DNA of 19,217 nucleotides, from positions 3,606-22,822 of the forward strand of contig VBPB01000080.1 in NCBI GenBank assembly GCA_005893365.1, in the 5' to 3' direction. Position numbers and translations under genes: made by a program. The stretch is from Candidatus Eiseniibacteriota bacterium (lineage in GTDB: Bacteria > Eisenbacteria > RBG-16-71-46). Positions 6,824-14,576 of this stretch are shown here, piece after piece. Each line of letters begins with the position of its first letter. Position 1 is the stretch's first letter. Below the pieces are notes generated by a model that was given only the letters and a program-made list of their open reading frames with translations, was not told the origin of the DNA and searched no databases.

Positions 6824-7839
6824 CCCATCGCGAGCGCGTGTGGGCCGCCCTGCGCGGCGAGCCCGTCGACCGCGCCCCCGTCTCCTTCTGGGGCCACTTC
6901 TACCATCGCGAGTCGTCGGCCCGCGACCTGGTCGACGCCACGGTCGAGCACCAGCGCGAGTACGGCTGGGACTGGGTCAAGCTCAACCCGCGGAAGCACT
7001 ATCACGTCGAGCCCTGGGGCGTGACCTATCGCTATTCGGGGCGCGCCGCCGAGAAGCCGGTGCTGGAGTCCTGGCCGGTGCATCAGCCGGGCGACTGGGC
7101 GGCGGTGACCGAACGCCCCGCCGATCGCGGCGCCCTGGCCGAGCAGCTCGAGGCCGTGGCCCTGATGCGCCGCGAGCTGCCCGAGGACGTGCCGCTGATC
7201 GAGACCGTCTTCACGCCGCTCGCGGTCCTCGGCGAGATGGTGGAGGAGCCCGGCGAGCTGCGTCTCCACATGAAGACGCAGCCCCACGGGGTGCGCGGCG
7301 CGCTCGAGGCGGTGACCGCGACCTACGAGCGGTTCGTGAAGCTCGTGCTCGCCGCCGGCGCCGACGGCATCTACCTCGCCACCACCGACTGGGCGTCGCG
7401 CAATCTCATGGGGCCCGAGGACTATCGCGAGTGGGCCCGTCCGTTCGACCTGCGCATCCTGGCCGCGGCGGCCGGCGCCCCGTTCAACGTGCTGCACGTG
7501 TGCAAGCGACGCAATCTCCTCTTCGAGCTCGCCGACTACCCGGTGAGCGCGTTCTCGTGGGACGCCACCGATCCCACCAACCCGACGCTGGCGGACGGGC
7601 TCAGCCGACTGCCGGGCGCGGTCATGGGCGGCATCTCGCAGGACGAGGCGCTGCGCGAGGCCGCCCCCGACCGCTCGCTCGCCGAGTTCCAGCGCGGGAT
7701 GCAGCAGACCGGCGGGCGGCGCTGGCTGGTGGGACCCGGATGTTCCATCCCGCCGGCGGTGCCCGCGGCGAATCTCAAGGCCCTTTCGGCGGCCGTGGCG
7801 TCCGTGCGGGCCGGTGATGGTGGCACCACCGGCTCGTAG
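6820..7839 (+). CDS. UroD/MtaA-family protein (uroporphyrinogen decarboxylase superfamily, probable Zn-dependent methyltransferase)
   Basis: A 339-aa TIM-barrel protein of the UroD superfamily, starting MTHRERVWAALRGEPVDRAPV, the usual N-terminus of non-HemE members. It lacks the HemE RQAGRYLPEYR block, so it is probably not the haem enzyme. It carries HVC (His226, Cys228) and a late GPGCSIPP (Cys308). This reproduces the His-X-Cys...Cys zinc site of the corrinoid-to-thiol methyltransferases MtaA/MtbA. The substrate is unknown and no corrinoid protein gene is adjacent. GTG at 6820 is preferred because it aligns with the family and has GAGG at 6811-6814; upstream in-frame codons are Arg/Pro-rich filler. 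The redoxin gene follows after 19 nt in the same direction. Confidence 0.88.
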   Translation: MTHRERVWAALRGEPVDRAPVSFWGHFYHRESSARDLVDATVEHQREYGWDWVKLNPRKHYHVEPWGVTYRYSGRAAEKPVLESWPVHQPGDWAAVTERPADRGALAEQLEAVALMRRELPEDVPLIETVFTPLAVLGEMVEEPGELRLHMKTQPHGVRGALEAVTATYERFVKLVLAAGADGIYLATTDWASRNLMGPEDYREWARPFDLRILAAAAGAPFNVLHVCKRRNLLFELADYPVSAFSWDATDPTNPTLADGLSRLPGAVMGGISQDEALREAAPDRSLAEFQRGMQQTGGRRWLVGPGCSIPPAVPAANLKALSAAVASVRAGDGGTTGS

Positions 7840-7858
7840 CGACGCGGGAGGTGTCGCG

Positions 7859-8437
7859 ATGAAGATCGCGCGTGTGCTGATCCCGCTGATGCTGGTGCCC
7901 GTCGTGCTGTGGGCCCAGAGCGAACCCAAGAGCCGGCCGACGCCGTCGCCGACGAGCGGCGAGAGCGTGACCCCTCAGATGGGGCGGGCCAGGATCGTCG
8001 CCCGGGTGGACGTGGGCGAGGACGCGCCCGATTTCGAGCTGGTGCGCGCCGACGGGGAGAATGTCCGCCTGTCGCACTACCGGGGCCGCCGCCTGCTGCT
8101 GACCTTCGCCGACCGGCGCGAGGCGTTCTCGCCGCTGGCGGCGGTAGCCGAGTCCCTGATGCGCGCCGACAGCGTCGAGATCGTGGGCGTCTGCCGCACC
8201 TCGGCCCGCAGCCTCAAGGCCCTGGCCGAGCACGACGGCCTCCGCTTCGACCTGCTGTCCGACCCGACCGGCGAGATCGCCGCCCTCTACGGGACCTACG
8301 ACTTCACCACCTCGACGGTGCGCCCGGCCTACGTCCTGGTCGGGCGCGCCGGCAAGGTGAGGATGGTCCTGATGGGTCAGGCGCTCCCGCCGGAGGCCCT
8401 CCTCGAGGTGACCCGCTATGCCCTGACGGGGCTGTAG
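7859..8437 (+). CDS. Exported redoxin-fold (AhpC/TSA-like) protein lacking the peroxidatic cysteine
   Basis: A 192-aa protein with a Sec signal peptide (MKIARVLIPLMLVPVVLWAQS) and, from about residue 48, a thioredoxin-like peroxiredoxin fold: VGEDAPDFELVRADGENVRL, RRLLLTF, VEIVGVC, LRFDLLSDPTGEIAALYG, then RPAYVLVGRAGKV. At the site where peroxiredoxins carry PxxxTxxC the sequence is TFADRREAFSP, with no Cys; the only Cys is Cys112 in a core strand. It is therefore unlikely to be a peroxidase and may be a structural or binding protein. The ATG at 7859 has a strong Shine-Dalgarno (GGGAGGTG, 7846-7853). It converges on a related gene 9 bp away. Confidence 0.85.
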   Translation: MKIARVLIPLMLVPVVLWAQSEPKSRPTPSPTSGESVTPQMGRARIVARVDVGEDAPDFELVRADGENVRLSHYRGRRLLLTFADRREAFSPLAAVAESLMRADSVEIVGVCRTSARSLKALAEHDGLRFDLLSDPTGEIAALYGTYDFTTSTVRPAYVLVGRAGKVRMVLMGQALPPEALLEVTRYALTGL

Positions 8438-8446
8438 CCGCCCGGC

Positions 8447-9052
8447 TCAATGGGCGGTGGGCAGCGTCGCCCCCGGCAGCGGCAGGCCGAGCGCGTTGGC
8501 CACCAGTGCGGGAAGCCCGCGCCGCGGCAGGCCGCGCCACCCGAGACCGCGCACGCACCGCTTGCGGTCCAGGACGAACCAGTTCCGCAGCTGGCGGCCG
8601 GTGGCGGGATTCACCGCGTTGAACTGGGCGGCGATGATGCCGCCCGGGTCGGCGAGGATGGTGTAGCGCAGGTCGAGCCGTTTCGCCAGCGCCTGCGTGG
8701 CGCTGGGGCGTCCCTCGACCATGGCCACCGGGACCACGCCCAGGTCCAGGAGCCGTTCGCGCTCGTGCTCGATCACGCGCAGCGTCAGCTCGTCGGCGCC
8801 GAAGGCGAGCAGCACCCGCCCCTGGGCGACGATGTCCGACAGGTGGCGCCAGTGGCCGTCACTGGCCTGGTACGAGAAGTTGGGGGCGACGTCGCCGAGC
8901 TGCACCTCGGTCGAGGGTGGGTCGGTGGCGCGGCGCAGCAGCGCCGACGGGTCCTGGGTGGGTGAGGCGCCCGCGGGATTCCGGGCGAGGTGGCCGTCGG
9001 GTTCCAACTGGGTGGTCAGGCAGGCGAGGGCGAGAAGCAGCGTGAACTTCAT
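8447..9052 (-). CDS. Second exported redoxin-fold protein lacking catalytic cysteines
   Basis: A 201-aa relative of the facing gene. A signal peptide (MKFTLLLALACLTTQ; Cys11 is a weak lipobox candidate) is followed by a variable linker. The redoxin-like core runs from about residue 48: VQLGDVAPNFSYQASDGHWR, GRVLLAFGADEL, VVPVAMVEGRPSA, LRYTILADPGGIIAAQF, RNWFVLDRKRCVRGLGW. The peroxidatic-Cys position is occupied by GADELTL. The only other Cys, Cys166, is in the late strand. GGAG lies about 8 nt upstream of the ATG at 9052. The two genes are tail-to-tail and probably descend from one ancestor. The 96 bp between this gene and the histidine kinase hold no clear promoter. Confidence 0.82.
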   Translation of the reverse strand: MKFTLLLALACLTTQLEPDGHLARNPAGASPTQDPSALLRRATDPPSTEVQLGDVAPNFSYQASDGHWRHLSDIVAQGRVLLAFGADELTLRVIEHERERLLDLGVVPVAMVEGRPSATQALAKRLDLRYTILADPGGIIAAQFNAVNPATGRQLRNWFVLDRKRCVRGLGWRGLPRRGLPALVANALGLPLPGATLPTAH

Positions 9053-9148
9053 GGCAGGCTCCGGGTCGAGGAGTCGTCGTGGTGCGGCGTGGGGCCTCGG
9101 GGTTATCGGCCGACCCGGTGGCCGGATTGAGCCCCGAATGGAGGGCCG

Positions 9149-11362
9149 CTACGCGGCGTCCTGCCGGCGCGCGAGCCGCCCGGTGGCCTCGAGCATGACC
9201 CGCAAGACGTCGTCCATCAGGAAGGGTTTGGGCAGGATGATGTCGACCCCGCGTGACTGCCAGGAATCCGACTCGATCTGCGAGGCCCAGCCGGTGACCA
9301 GCACCATCACCGCCCCCGGACGGCGCGCCCGCAACGCCTCGGCCACGTCCCAGCCGTTCACCTCGGGCATGCCGAGGTCCGAGAAGACGATGTCGGGGGC
9401 CACCGCGTCGATCTGGCCGATCCCGTCGCGGCCCCCGGTCGCCAGCGAGACCTCCTGGCCCAGCTCGCGCAGCATGTCCGCCAGCACGGTGCGGACCGGC
9501 TCCTCGTCGTCCACCACCAGCACGCGCTGCTTGGGCGGCGGGCCGGCCGGCGGCGACGGCGACCGCGCCTCGGCCGCGTCGCTGCACGGGAACCGCACGT
9601 CGAACTCGGTGCCCCCGCCGGGCTCGCTCGCCACACGGATGGTGCCGCGGTGCCGGGTGACGATGCCGTAAGCGATCGACAGGCCGAGCCCGGTGCCCTT
9701 GGCCTTGGTGGTGAAGAACGGATCGAACACGCGCGCGCGCGTCGCTTGGTCCATGCCGACGCCGGTGTCCCGGATCCGCACCACCACCTCCTGGCCGGCG
9801 TCCTCGCTGCTCACGACCAGGTCGCCGCCTTCGGGCATGGCGTCCACCGCATTGAGGATCATGTTCGTGAACACCTCGCGCAGCTCGGAGGCGTTGCCGG
9901 CCACGTGCCGGGTCGCGCGGAACTGCGGGTTCATGCGCACCGGGATGCCGTGCTGCTTGGAGTCGGTCTCCCAGGCGGTGCGGGTGAACTCGACCACGTC
10001 GGCCAGCAGGCGGTTCACGTCCAGCCCGGCGAAGGCCTCGTCCTGCCGGATGCGCGTGAACTCCTGCACCCGGTGGACGCTCTGGGCGCCGTCGAGGGCG
10101 GCCTGCTGCACCACCAGCAGCTGGCGGGTGAGCGCGGGGTCGCCGGCCTCGCGCAGCATGATCTGGGTGCGGCCCAGGATCGCCGCCAGGATGTTGTTGA
10201 AGTCGTGGGCGACGCCCGCGGCCATCTCGCCCAGGGCGTTCAGCTTCGCCGACTGGACCAGCTGGGCCTGGGCCTCGCGCAGCTCGTCGTAGGCCCGCCG
10301 CAGCTCGTCGTAGATCCGGGCGTTGGCGAGCGCGGTGCTGCACTGGCCGGCGAACAGGGTCGCCAGCTCGAGGTCCGCCCCGTCGAACCGTCGCGTGCCG
10401 AGGCGCGCCAGCGTGATGACGCCCAGCACCTGCTCGCGGGCGATCATCGGCACGCACACCAGCGACGATTCCTCGGGCGGCGTCCCCGGCACGTGGGCCG
10501 CCCGCGGGTCGTCCTCGGGGGAGTTCACGATCTCGCCGCGGCCGGTCAGGGCCACGCTGCCGGTGATGCCCTCCCCCACCCGCAGCCGCATCCGCATCAT
10601 CTGGTCGCGGAAGCGCTTGGCGTCGCAGACCACGGGTGTGAGTGTCTCGCCGTCGTCGTCGATCAGGAACACCGTGCACTCGTCCACCTCGATGACGTGG
10701 CGCACCTGCTGGGCGATGGTGGCCAGGATGATGTCGAGGTCGAGGCTGTTGATCACCGCGTGGCTGACGGTGAGCAGTGCCGAGAGCCGTTCCTTCTCGC
10801 CCCGCACGCGCGCCACCAGGGTCTGGATGGAGGGATCGGCGAAAGCCAGGTCGGGGTCGCCGTTGAACTGGAGCTGCCAGCCGGCGACCCCGTCCTGATC
10901 GAGGAACGGGCCCCCGGTGATGAGCAGCTCCGCCTGGCACCCGGTCGCGAGGCGCACCCGGCCGAACTGCGCCCCGCCCAACGGACCGTGGTCGGCGCGC
11001 AGCTGGCGGCGCAGCCACGCCTGCCCCGCGTCGTCCACGAGGTCGTCGATGGTGCGGCCCTCGAGCCCTTCGGGGGAGTCCCCGGTCAGCGCGACGAACG
11101 CCGGGTTCCACGCCACCAGCCGGTGGTCGAGACCGATGATCACGGTCGGCACCGGCGACCCGGCGAGGAAGGCCGGGAGCGTCTCGGGGATGTGGAGCCG
11201 CCGCTCCCGGCCTCCCATCGACGGGGGGGCGCAGGGCAGGGCCGGGACCGCGCCGGGGCCATCGGCGCGAAGCCACCGGACGAACGATCGGAGCAGGGGG
11301 ACCCCCTTGGAAGGACGATGTCGCCGGGAAGGCTCCGATGTCTTCGGCACGCACGGCCACAC
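9149..11362 (-). CDS. Hybrid sensor histidine kinase (PAS-GAF-HisKA-HATPase-REC)
   Basis: A soluble hybrid histidine kinase. Domains in order, numbered from the GTG at 11362: PAS about 60-165 (VPTVIIGLDHRLVAWNPAFV), GAF about 195-365, a short coiled coil, HisKA with phospho-acceptor His386 (EMAAGVAHDFNNILAAILG), HATPase about 490-605 (N box NMILNAVDAMPEGG, G1 DTGVGMD, G2 GTGLGLSIAYG), and a C-terminal receiver with acidic pair VVDDEE, phospho-Asp662 (SDLGMPEVNGWD), Thr in LVTGWA and Lys in LPKPF. No membrane segment is seen, so sensing is probably cytoplasmic through PAS/GAF. The start is uncertain: the first ~48 residues are low-complexity, and the ATG at 11218 (MGGRERRLHIPETLP, 689 aa) just before the PAS domain may be the real start. 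No separate response regulator is adjacent. Confidence 0.93.
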   Translation of the reverse strand: MWPCVPKTSEPSRRHRPSKGVPLLRSFVRWLRADGPGAVPALPCAPPSMGGRERRLHIPETLPAFLAGSPVPTVIIGLDHRLVAWNPAFVALTGDSPEGLEGRTIDDLVDDAGQAWLRRQLRADHGPLGGAQFGRVRLATGCQAELLITGGPFLDQDGVAGWQLQFNGDPDLAFADPSIQTLVARVRGEKERLSALLTVSHAVINSLDLDIILATIAQQVRHVIEVDECTVFLIDDDGETLTPVVCDAKRFRDQMMRMRLRVGEGITGSVALTGRGEIVNSPEDDPRAAHVPGTPPEESSLVCVPMIAREQVLGVITLARLGTRRFDGADLELATLFAGQCSTALANARIYDELRRAYDELREAQAQLVQSAKLNALGEMAAGVAHDFNNILAAILGRTQIMLREAGDPALTRQLLVVQQAALDGAQSVHRVQEFTRIRQDEAFAGLDVNRLLADVVEFTRTAWETDSKQHGIPVRMNPQFRATRHVAGNASELREVFTNMILNAVDAMPEGGDLVVSSEDAGQEVVVRIRDTGVGMDQATRARVFDPFFTTKAKGTGLGLSIAYGIVTRHRGTIRVASEPGGGTEFDVRFPCSDAAEARSPSPPAGPPPKQRVLVVDDEEPVRTVLADMLRELGQEVSLATGGRDGIGQIDAVAPDIVFSDLGMPEVNGWDVAEALRARRPGAVMVLVTGWASQIESDSWQSRGVDIILPKPFLMDDVLRVMLEATGRLARRQDAA

Positions 11363-11462
11363 CCTTGACCGCCGGGGCCGCCCGGTCGCCCCCCACGCGG
11401 GCGCCGCGGGCGCCGGCCCCGGCGCGCCGCCCCCGCCGCTGGCCCCGCCGCGCGGGGCGGCC

Positions 11463-11468
11463 TATAGT
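11463..11468 (+). promoter_or_regulatory. -10 element (TATAGT) of the 54-aa protein gene
   Basis: TATAGT matches the consensus at five of six positions and sits 9 nt before the ATG at 11478, again the leaderless layout. The -35 region (TGGCCC, 11440-11445, 17-nt spacing) is poor. The core CTATAG is palindromic, so it might also serve the opposite strand. The rest of the 11363-11477 gap is GC-rich with no clear signal. Confidence 0.45.
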
Positions 11469-11477
11469 GCGGGCGCC

Positions 11478-11642
11478 ATGGGAGTCCTCGACCGCATCGG
11501 GCATACCCCCCTGTTCCTCGCCGACGGCGTGCGCGCCGACCGCTACGTCTCGGTCGGGCTCGAAACGCCGGCCTGCGACGACGCGACCTGCCCGCTGCGC
11601 ATCGCCTGCGAGGCGCGCGCGGCCGGCATGCTGCGCGGCTGA
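11478..11642 (+). CDS. 54-aa protein resembling a cysteine synthase N-terminus, PLP lysine lost, CX4CX5C
   Basis: The protein starts MGVLDRIGHTPLFLADGV and continues RYVSVGLETPACDDATCPL, then RIACEARAAGMLRG. Laid against cysteine synthase (IGNTPLVRL ... VYVKLE.FNP.GSVKDRIA...GLL), it matches in order: IGHTPL, V.V.LE, RIA, A..GML. The family's SVKDR block with the PLP-binding lysine becomes ATCPLR, and three cysteines spaced CX4CX5C appear. It stops where the synthase's first helix would end, so it is not simply a frameshifted gene: no synthase continuation follows. It could be a metal- or thiol-binding peptide. Its stop is 17 nt before the next gene, with which it probably forms an operon. 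The similarity is by eye and the function is unknown. Confidence 0.6.
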   Translation: MGVLDRIGHTPLFLADGVRADRYVSVGLETPACDDATCPLRIACEARAAGMLRG

Positions 11643-11659
11643 CGCCCGGGGGCGCTCGC

Positions 11660-12736
11660 GTGCGCATCCTGGTGCTCGGCGGCGGCGCCCAGGGCCGGGT
11701 GATCGCGGCCGACCTGGCCGAGGCGCTGCCCACCGCCCGCGTCTCGGTCGCCGACCTCGTGCCCCCGCCGCTGCCGGCCCGGCCGAATCTGGCGTGGGTC
11801 GAGGCGGACGGCGCCGATCTCGTCGCCCTCGCCCGGCTCATGCACGCGCACGACCTCGCGGTCGGCGCCCTGCCCTCGCGGCTCGGCCACGGCGCCATGC
11901 GGGCGGCGATCGCGGCCCGCCGCCCGCTGGTGGACGTGTCGTTCTCGGCCGAGGACCCACTGAGGCTCGACGCCGACGCGCGCGCCGCCGGGATCACGAT
12001 CGTGCCCGACTGCGGCCTGGCGCCCGGGCTCTCGCACCTGCTGGTCGGCCGCGCCGCTTGCGAGCGCGGCACGCCGCGCGCCGCGACCATCCTGGTGGGC
12101 GGCGTCGCCGAGGATCCCGCCCGGCCCTACGGCTACGTCGTGACCTGGTCGCTCGACGACCTGATGGAGGAGTACACGCGGCCGGCACGCATCGTCCGCG
12201 AGGCCCAAGAGACCGTGGTCCCGGTGTTCAGCGGCTTGGAGCGCGTGACGGTCGAGGGCGTGGGCGAGATGGAGGCCTTCTACAGCGACGGCCTGCGCAC
12301 CCTGACCCGCACGCTCCCGGGCCCGCGTGCGCTGAGCGAGAAGACGCTGCGCTGGCCCGGGCACGTCGCCGCGATCCAGCCGCTGCTGCGCCAAGGCCGG
12401 CTGCGCGCGGAGTTGGCCCGCCGCTGCGTGCTGGTGCCGCCGCGCGACCTGGTGGCGATGGTCGTGCGCATCGAGTGGGGCGACCACGGCGAGACCGTGA
12501 CGCTGGTGGACCGCTACGACGCCGCGACCGGCCGCACCGCGATGTCGCGCACCACCGCGCTCACCACCGCCGCGGTGGCGCGGCTCGCCGCGCAGGGCGG
12601 GCTCGGCGAGCCCGGCGTGCGCCCGCTCGAGCTCGTGGCCCGCGACCCGCGCACGTGCCGGTTCATGCTCGACACGCTCGCCGGCCACGGCGTGCGCTGC
12701 ACGCGGCGCGAGACGCCCGCCGCAGCCGGGCGTTGA
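11660..12736 (+). CDS. Saccharopine/L-lysine dehydrogenase-family oxidoreductase
   Basis: A 358-aa NAD(P)-dependent oxidoreductase. The N-terminal Rossmann fold starts at once (MRILVLGGGAQGRVIAADLA). PLVDVSF and the segment GITIVPDCGLAPGLSHLL are hallmarks of the saccharopine dehydrogenase-like family. The C-terminal domain contains GGVAEDPARPYGYVVTWSLD, FSGLERVTVEGVGEMEAFYS and KTLRWPGH. This pattern is closest, from memory, to bacterial L-lysine 6-dehydrogenase, which deaminates lysine to a semialdehyde that cyclises to piperideine-6-carboxylate. Saccharopine or carboxynorspermidine dehydrogenase activity cannot be excluded. GTG at 11660 is chosen because the Rossmann motif begins directly; no good Shine-Dalgarno is seen, consistent with coupling to the preceding small gene. 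Confidence 0.87.
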   Translation: MRILVLGGGAQGRVIAADLAEALPTARVSVADLVPPPLPARPNLAWVEADGADLVALARLMHAHDLAVGALPSRLGHGAMRAAIAARRPLVDVSFSAEDPLRLDADARAAGITIVPDCGLAPGLSHLLVGRAACERGTPRAATILVGGVAEDPARPYGYVVTWSLDDLMEEYTRPARIVREAQETVVPVFSGLERVTVEGVGEMEAFYSDGLRTLTRTLPGPRALSEKTLRWPGHVAAIQPLLRQGRLRAELARRCVLVPPRDLVAMVVRIEWGDHGETVTLVDRYDAATGRTAMSRTTALTTAAVARLAAQGGLGEPGVRPLELVARDPRTCRFMLDTLAGHGVRCTRRETPAAAGR

Positions 12737-12761
12737 GCCCCCGCCCGCGCATGGCGTCGTA

Positions 12762-14447
12762 GTGCGCGTGCGCGACCCCCGCCGGAAGCCGGCCGCGCAC
12801 CCGCGCCGAGCCGCTTCGGCGCCGCCGGTGGCCGCGGCGCCGCCGGGAGTGCTCCCCTCGCTGGTCACCGGCCTCGTCGCGCTCGGGCTCTATCTGGCCC
12901 TCGCGCCCGCGGTGGCCGGCGACAAGGACTCGAGCGAGTTCACGCTGGTGCTGGCGCGGCTCGGCTGCGCCCACCCGACCGGCTATCCGCTCTACACCCT
13001 GCTCGGCCACGCGTTCGTGACGCTGCTCCACGCCGCGGGCGTGGGGTGGGACCGGGCGGCGAACGCCTGGAGCGCGGTGGGGGGTGCGGTGGCGATGGGC
13101 TTGCTCCACGCGCTCGCGGCCCGCCTGCTCGCGCGCGAGGGGGTGGCGGCACGCCCGGCGGCCGTGATCGCCCTGCTGCCGGTGGCCGCGTTCGCGCTCA
13201 ATCCGCTCGTCACCATCGAGACCACGCTGGCGGAGGTGAACGCGTTCCACCTGGCGTGGGTCATGGGCGCGATGCTGCTGCTGCTGGCCGGCATGGACGC
13301 GCGGCGCGGGTCGGACGCCGCGGGGGCGGCGCGCCGGCGCCCGGTCGCGGACGATCCCCGCCGCTTCGCCGTGGCGGGACTGGTCGCGGGCCTCGGGCTC
13401 GCCCATCACGCCACCAGCGTGTTGGTGATCGTGCCCGCCGGCCTGGCGCTGCGGGTCCAGGCGGCGCGAGCCCGGCGCCTCGCCGCCGCGACGCTCGCGG
13501 CGGCGGCGCTCGGCGCGGCGCTCCCGCTCACGTCCTATGCCTGGATCGCCTGGCGCGCGTTCCATCCCGGGATGCCCCAGTGGGCGGCGCTCGATGCCTC
13601 GTGGCTCGGCGTCTGGCGGCACATCACCGGGTTCGAGTACCGCGCCTACCTCGGGCACTGGGCACCCTCCGCGGTGCAGCGCGCCGCGATGGCGAAGTAC
13701 CTGTGGCCCTGGTTCGCGTCCTTCGCTACCGGCGCGCTGCTCTGGGCGTGGCGCGGGCGCGGCACGCCGGGCCCGGTGCGCGCCGCGTGGGTCGCGATCA
13801 TCGCGATCGCCACCTGCTACGGCTTCTCCTACGGCGTCCCCGATCCCTCCTCGTACTTCCTGCCCCCGTTCCTGCTCGCGTGCGCGGCCGCACCCGCGGC
13901 GTTCGCGCCCTGGGCCGGCAAGCCCGCGCTGCGCCCCGCGGCCGCCCTGCTGGCGCTGGCCCTGCTGGCGCAGGACGCCTGGTGGTTCCACATCGGGCGC
14001 GAGCGCGAGACGGCCTACCTCGCGTTCGAGCGCCGCATCCACGCGATGTGGGTGGCGGTGCCGTTCGATTCGGGCTTCGTCTTCTGGTCCAGCGACATGG
14101 TCCATCGGCTGCACAAGTACCAGTGGCTGGACGGCGAGAAGCCGCGGATCGAGGCGATCAACCCGCTCACGCTCACCTTCGACGCCCCGCGCGCGGCCTT
14201 CATCCACCGCCACGGCTTCGAGCCCGCCGACCGCGGCCGCCTCGACGCCCGGTTGTCGGCCGCACACCCGAGCAGCATCGACGCGTTCTCGCAGGTGGTC
14301 AGCGAGGAGGTGGTGACCGAGGTCAACGCGGGCACGCGGCTGCCGGTGGTGCGGTTCATGCCGGAAGTGCCGCAGATGACGCTGCTCGACAAGCCGGGCG
14401 CGGATTCGACGCGGGGGCATCCGGCGGGCGCCGCGCCCCCGCGCTGA
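12762..14447 (+). CDS. DUF2723 family multi-pass membrane protein
   Basis: A 561-aa integral membrane protein. After a basic, Pro/Ala-rich N-terminus the family signature appears at the first helix-loop: GDKDSSEFTLVLARLGCAHP followed by TGYPLYTLLGHAF. The acidic DxxEF and HPxGYPLY motifs recall the first loop of GT-C glycosyltransferases such as protein O-mannosyltransferases. Roughly nine or ten hydrophobic segments follow up to about residue 410, with GLGLAHHATSVLVIVPAGLA and SYGVPDPSSYFLPPFLLACA among them. A soluble C-terminal domain of about 150 residues ends the protein. A role in lipid-linked sugar transfer at the envelope is an inference; no activity is established to my knowledge. 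Start is GTG at 12762 (GTG 12768 equally possible), 25 nt after the dehydrogenase stop. Confidence 0.88.
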   Translation: MRVRDPRRKPAAHPRRAASAPPVAAAPPGVLPSLVTGLVALGLYLALAPAVAGDKDSSEFTLVLARLGCAHPTGYPLYTLLGHAFVTLLHAAGVGWDRAANAWSAVGGAVAMGLLHALAARLLAREGVAARPAAVIALLPVAAFALNPLVTIETTLAEVNAFHLAWVMGAMLLLLAGMDARRGSDAAGAARRRPVADDPRRFAVAGLVAGLGLAHHATSVLVIVPAGLALRVQAARARRLAAATLAAAALGAALPLTSYAWIAWRAFHPGMPQWAALDASWLGVWRHITGFEYRAYLGHWAPSAVQRAAMAKYLWPWFASFATGALLWAWRGRGTPGPVRAAWVAIIAIATCYGFSYGVPDPSSYFLPPFLLACAAAPAAFAPWAGKPALRPAAALLALALLAQDAWWFHIGRERETAYLAFERRIHAMWVAVPFDSGFVFWSSDMVHRLHKYQWLDGEKPRIEAINPLTLTFDAPRAAFIHRHGFEPADRGRLDARLSAAHPSSIDAFSQVVSEEVVTEVNAGTRLPVVRFMPEVPQMTLLDKPGADSTRGHPAGAAPPR

Positions 14448-14498
14448 GCCGCGAGTTCCGGCCGCCGTGGACCGGCCGCAACCCTGCCCGGATCGAGC

Positions 14499-14528
14499 TT
14501 GCGCGGCCTGGAATCACGGGACTAGCAT
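14499..14528 (+). promoter_or_regulatory. Promoter of the exported Asp-box protein gene
   Basis: TTGCGC (14499-14504), 18-nt spacer, TAGCAT (14523-14528). The ATG at 14577 lies 48 nt after the -10, so a short untranslated leader is expected. The hexamers resemble those of the TonB-domain gene. Confidence 0.5.
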
Positions 14529-14576
14529 CCCTCTCGCGGACCCGCTGAATCCACCTTCCCCCGGATCGGATCGGCC

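Noticed and set aside
8859..11504. 881-aa minus-strand frame across the histidine kinase
   Set aside because: Wrong frame: the PAS, GAF, HisKA, HATPase and REC motifs are in the 9149-11362 frame.
12663..14420. 585-aa minus-strand frame opposite the DUF2723 gene
   Set aside because: Composition is Arg/His/Gly-rich with no recognisable domain; the plus strand has the DUF2723 signature and membrane segments.
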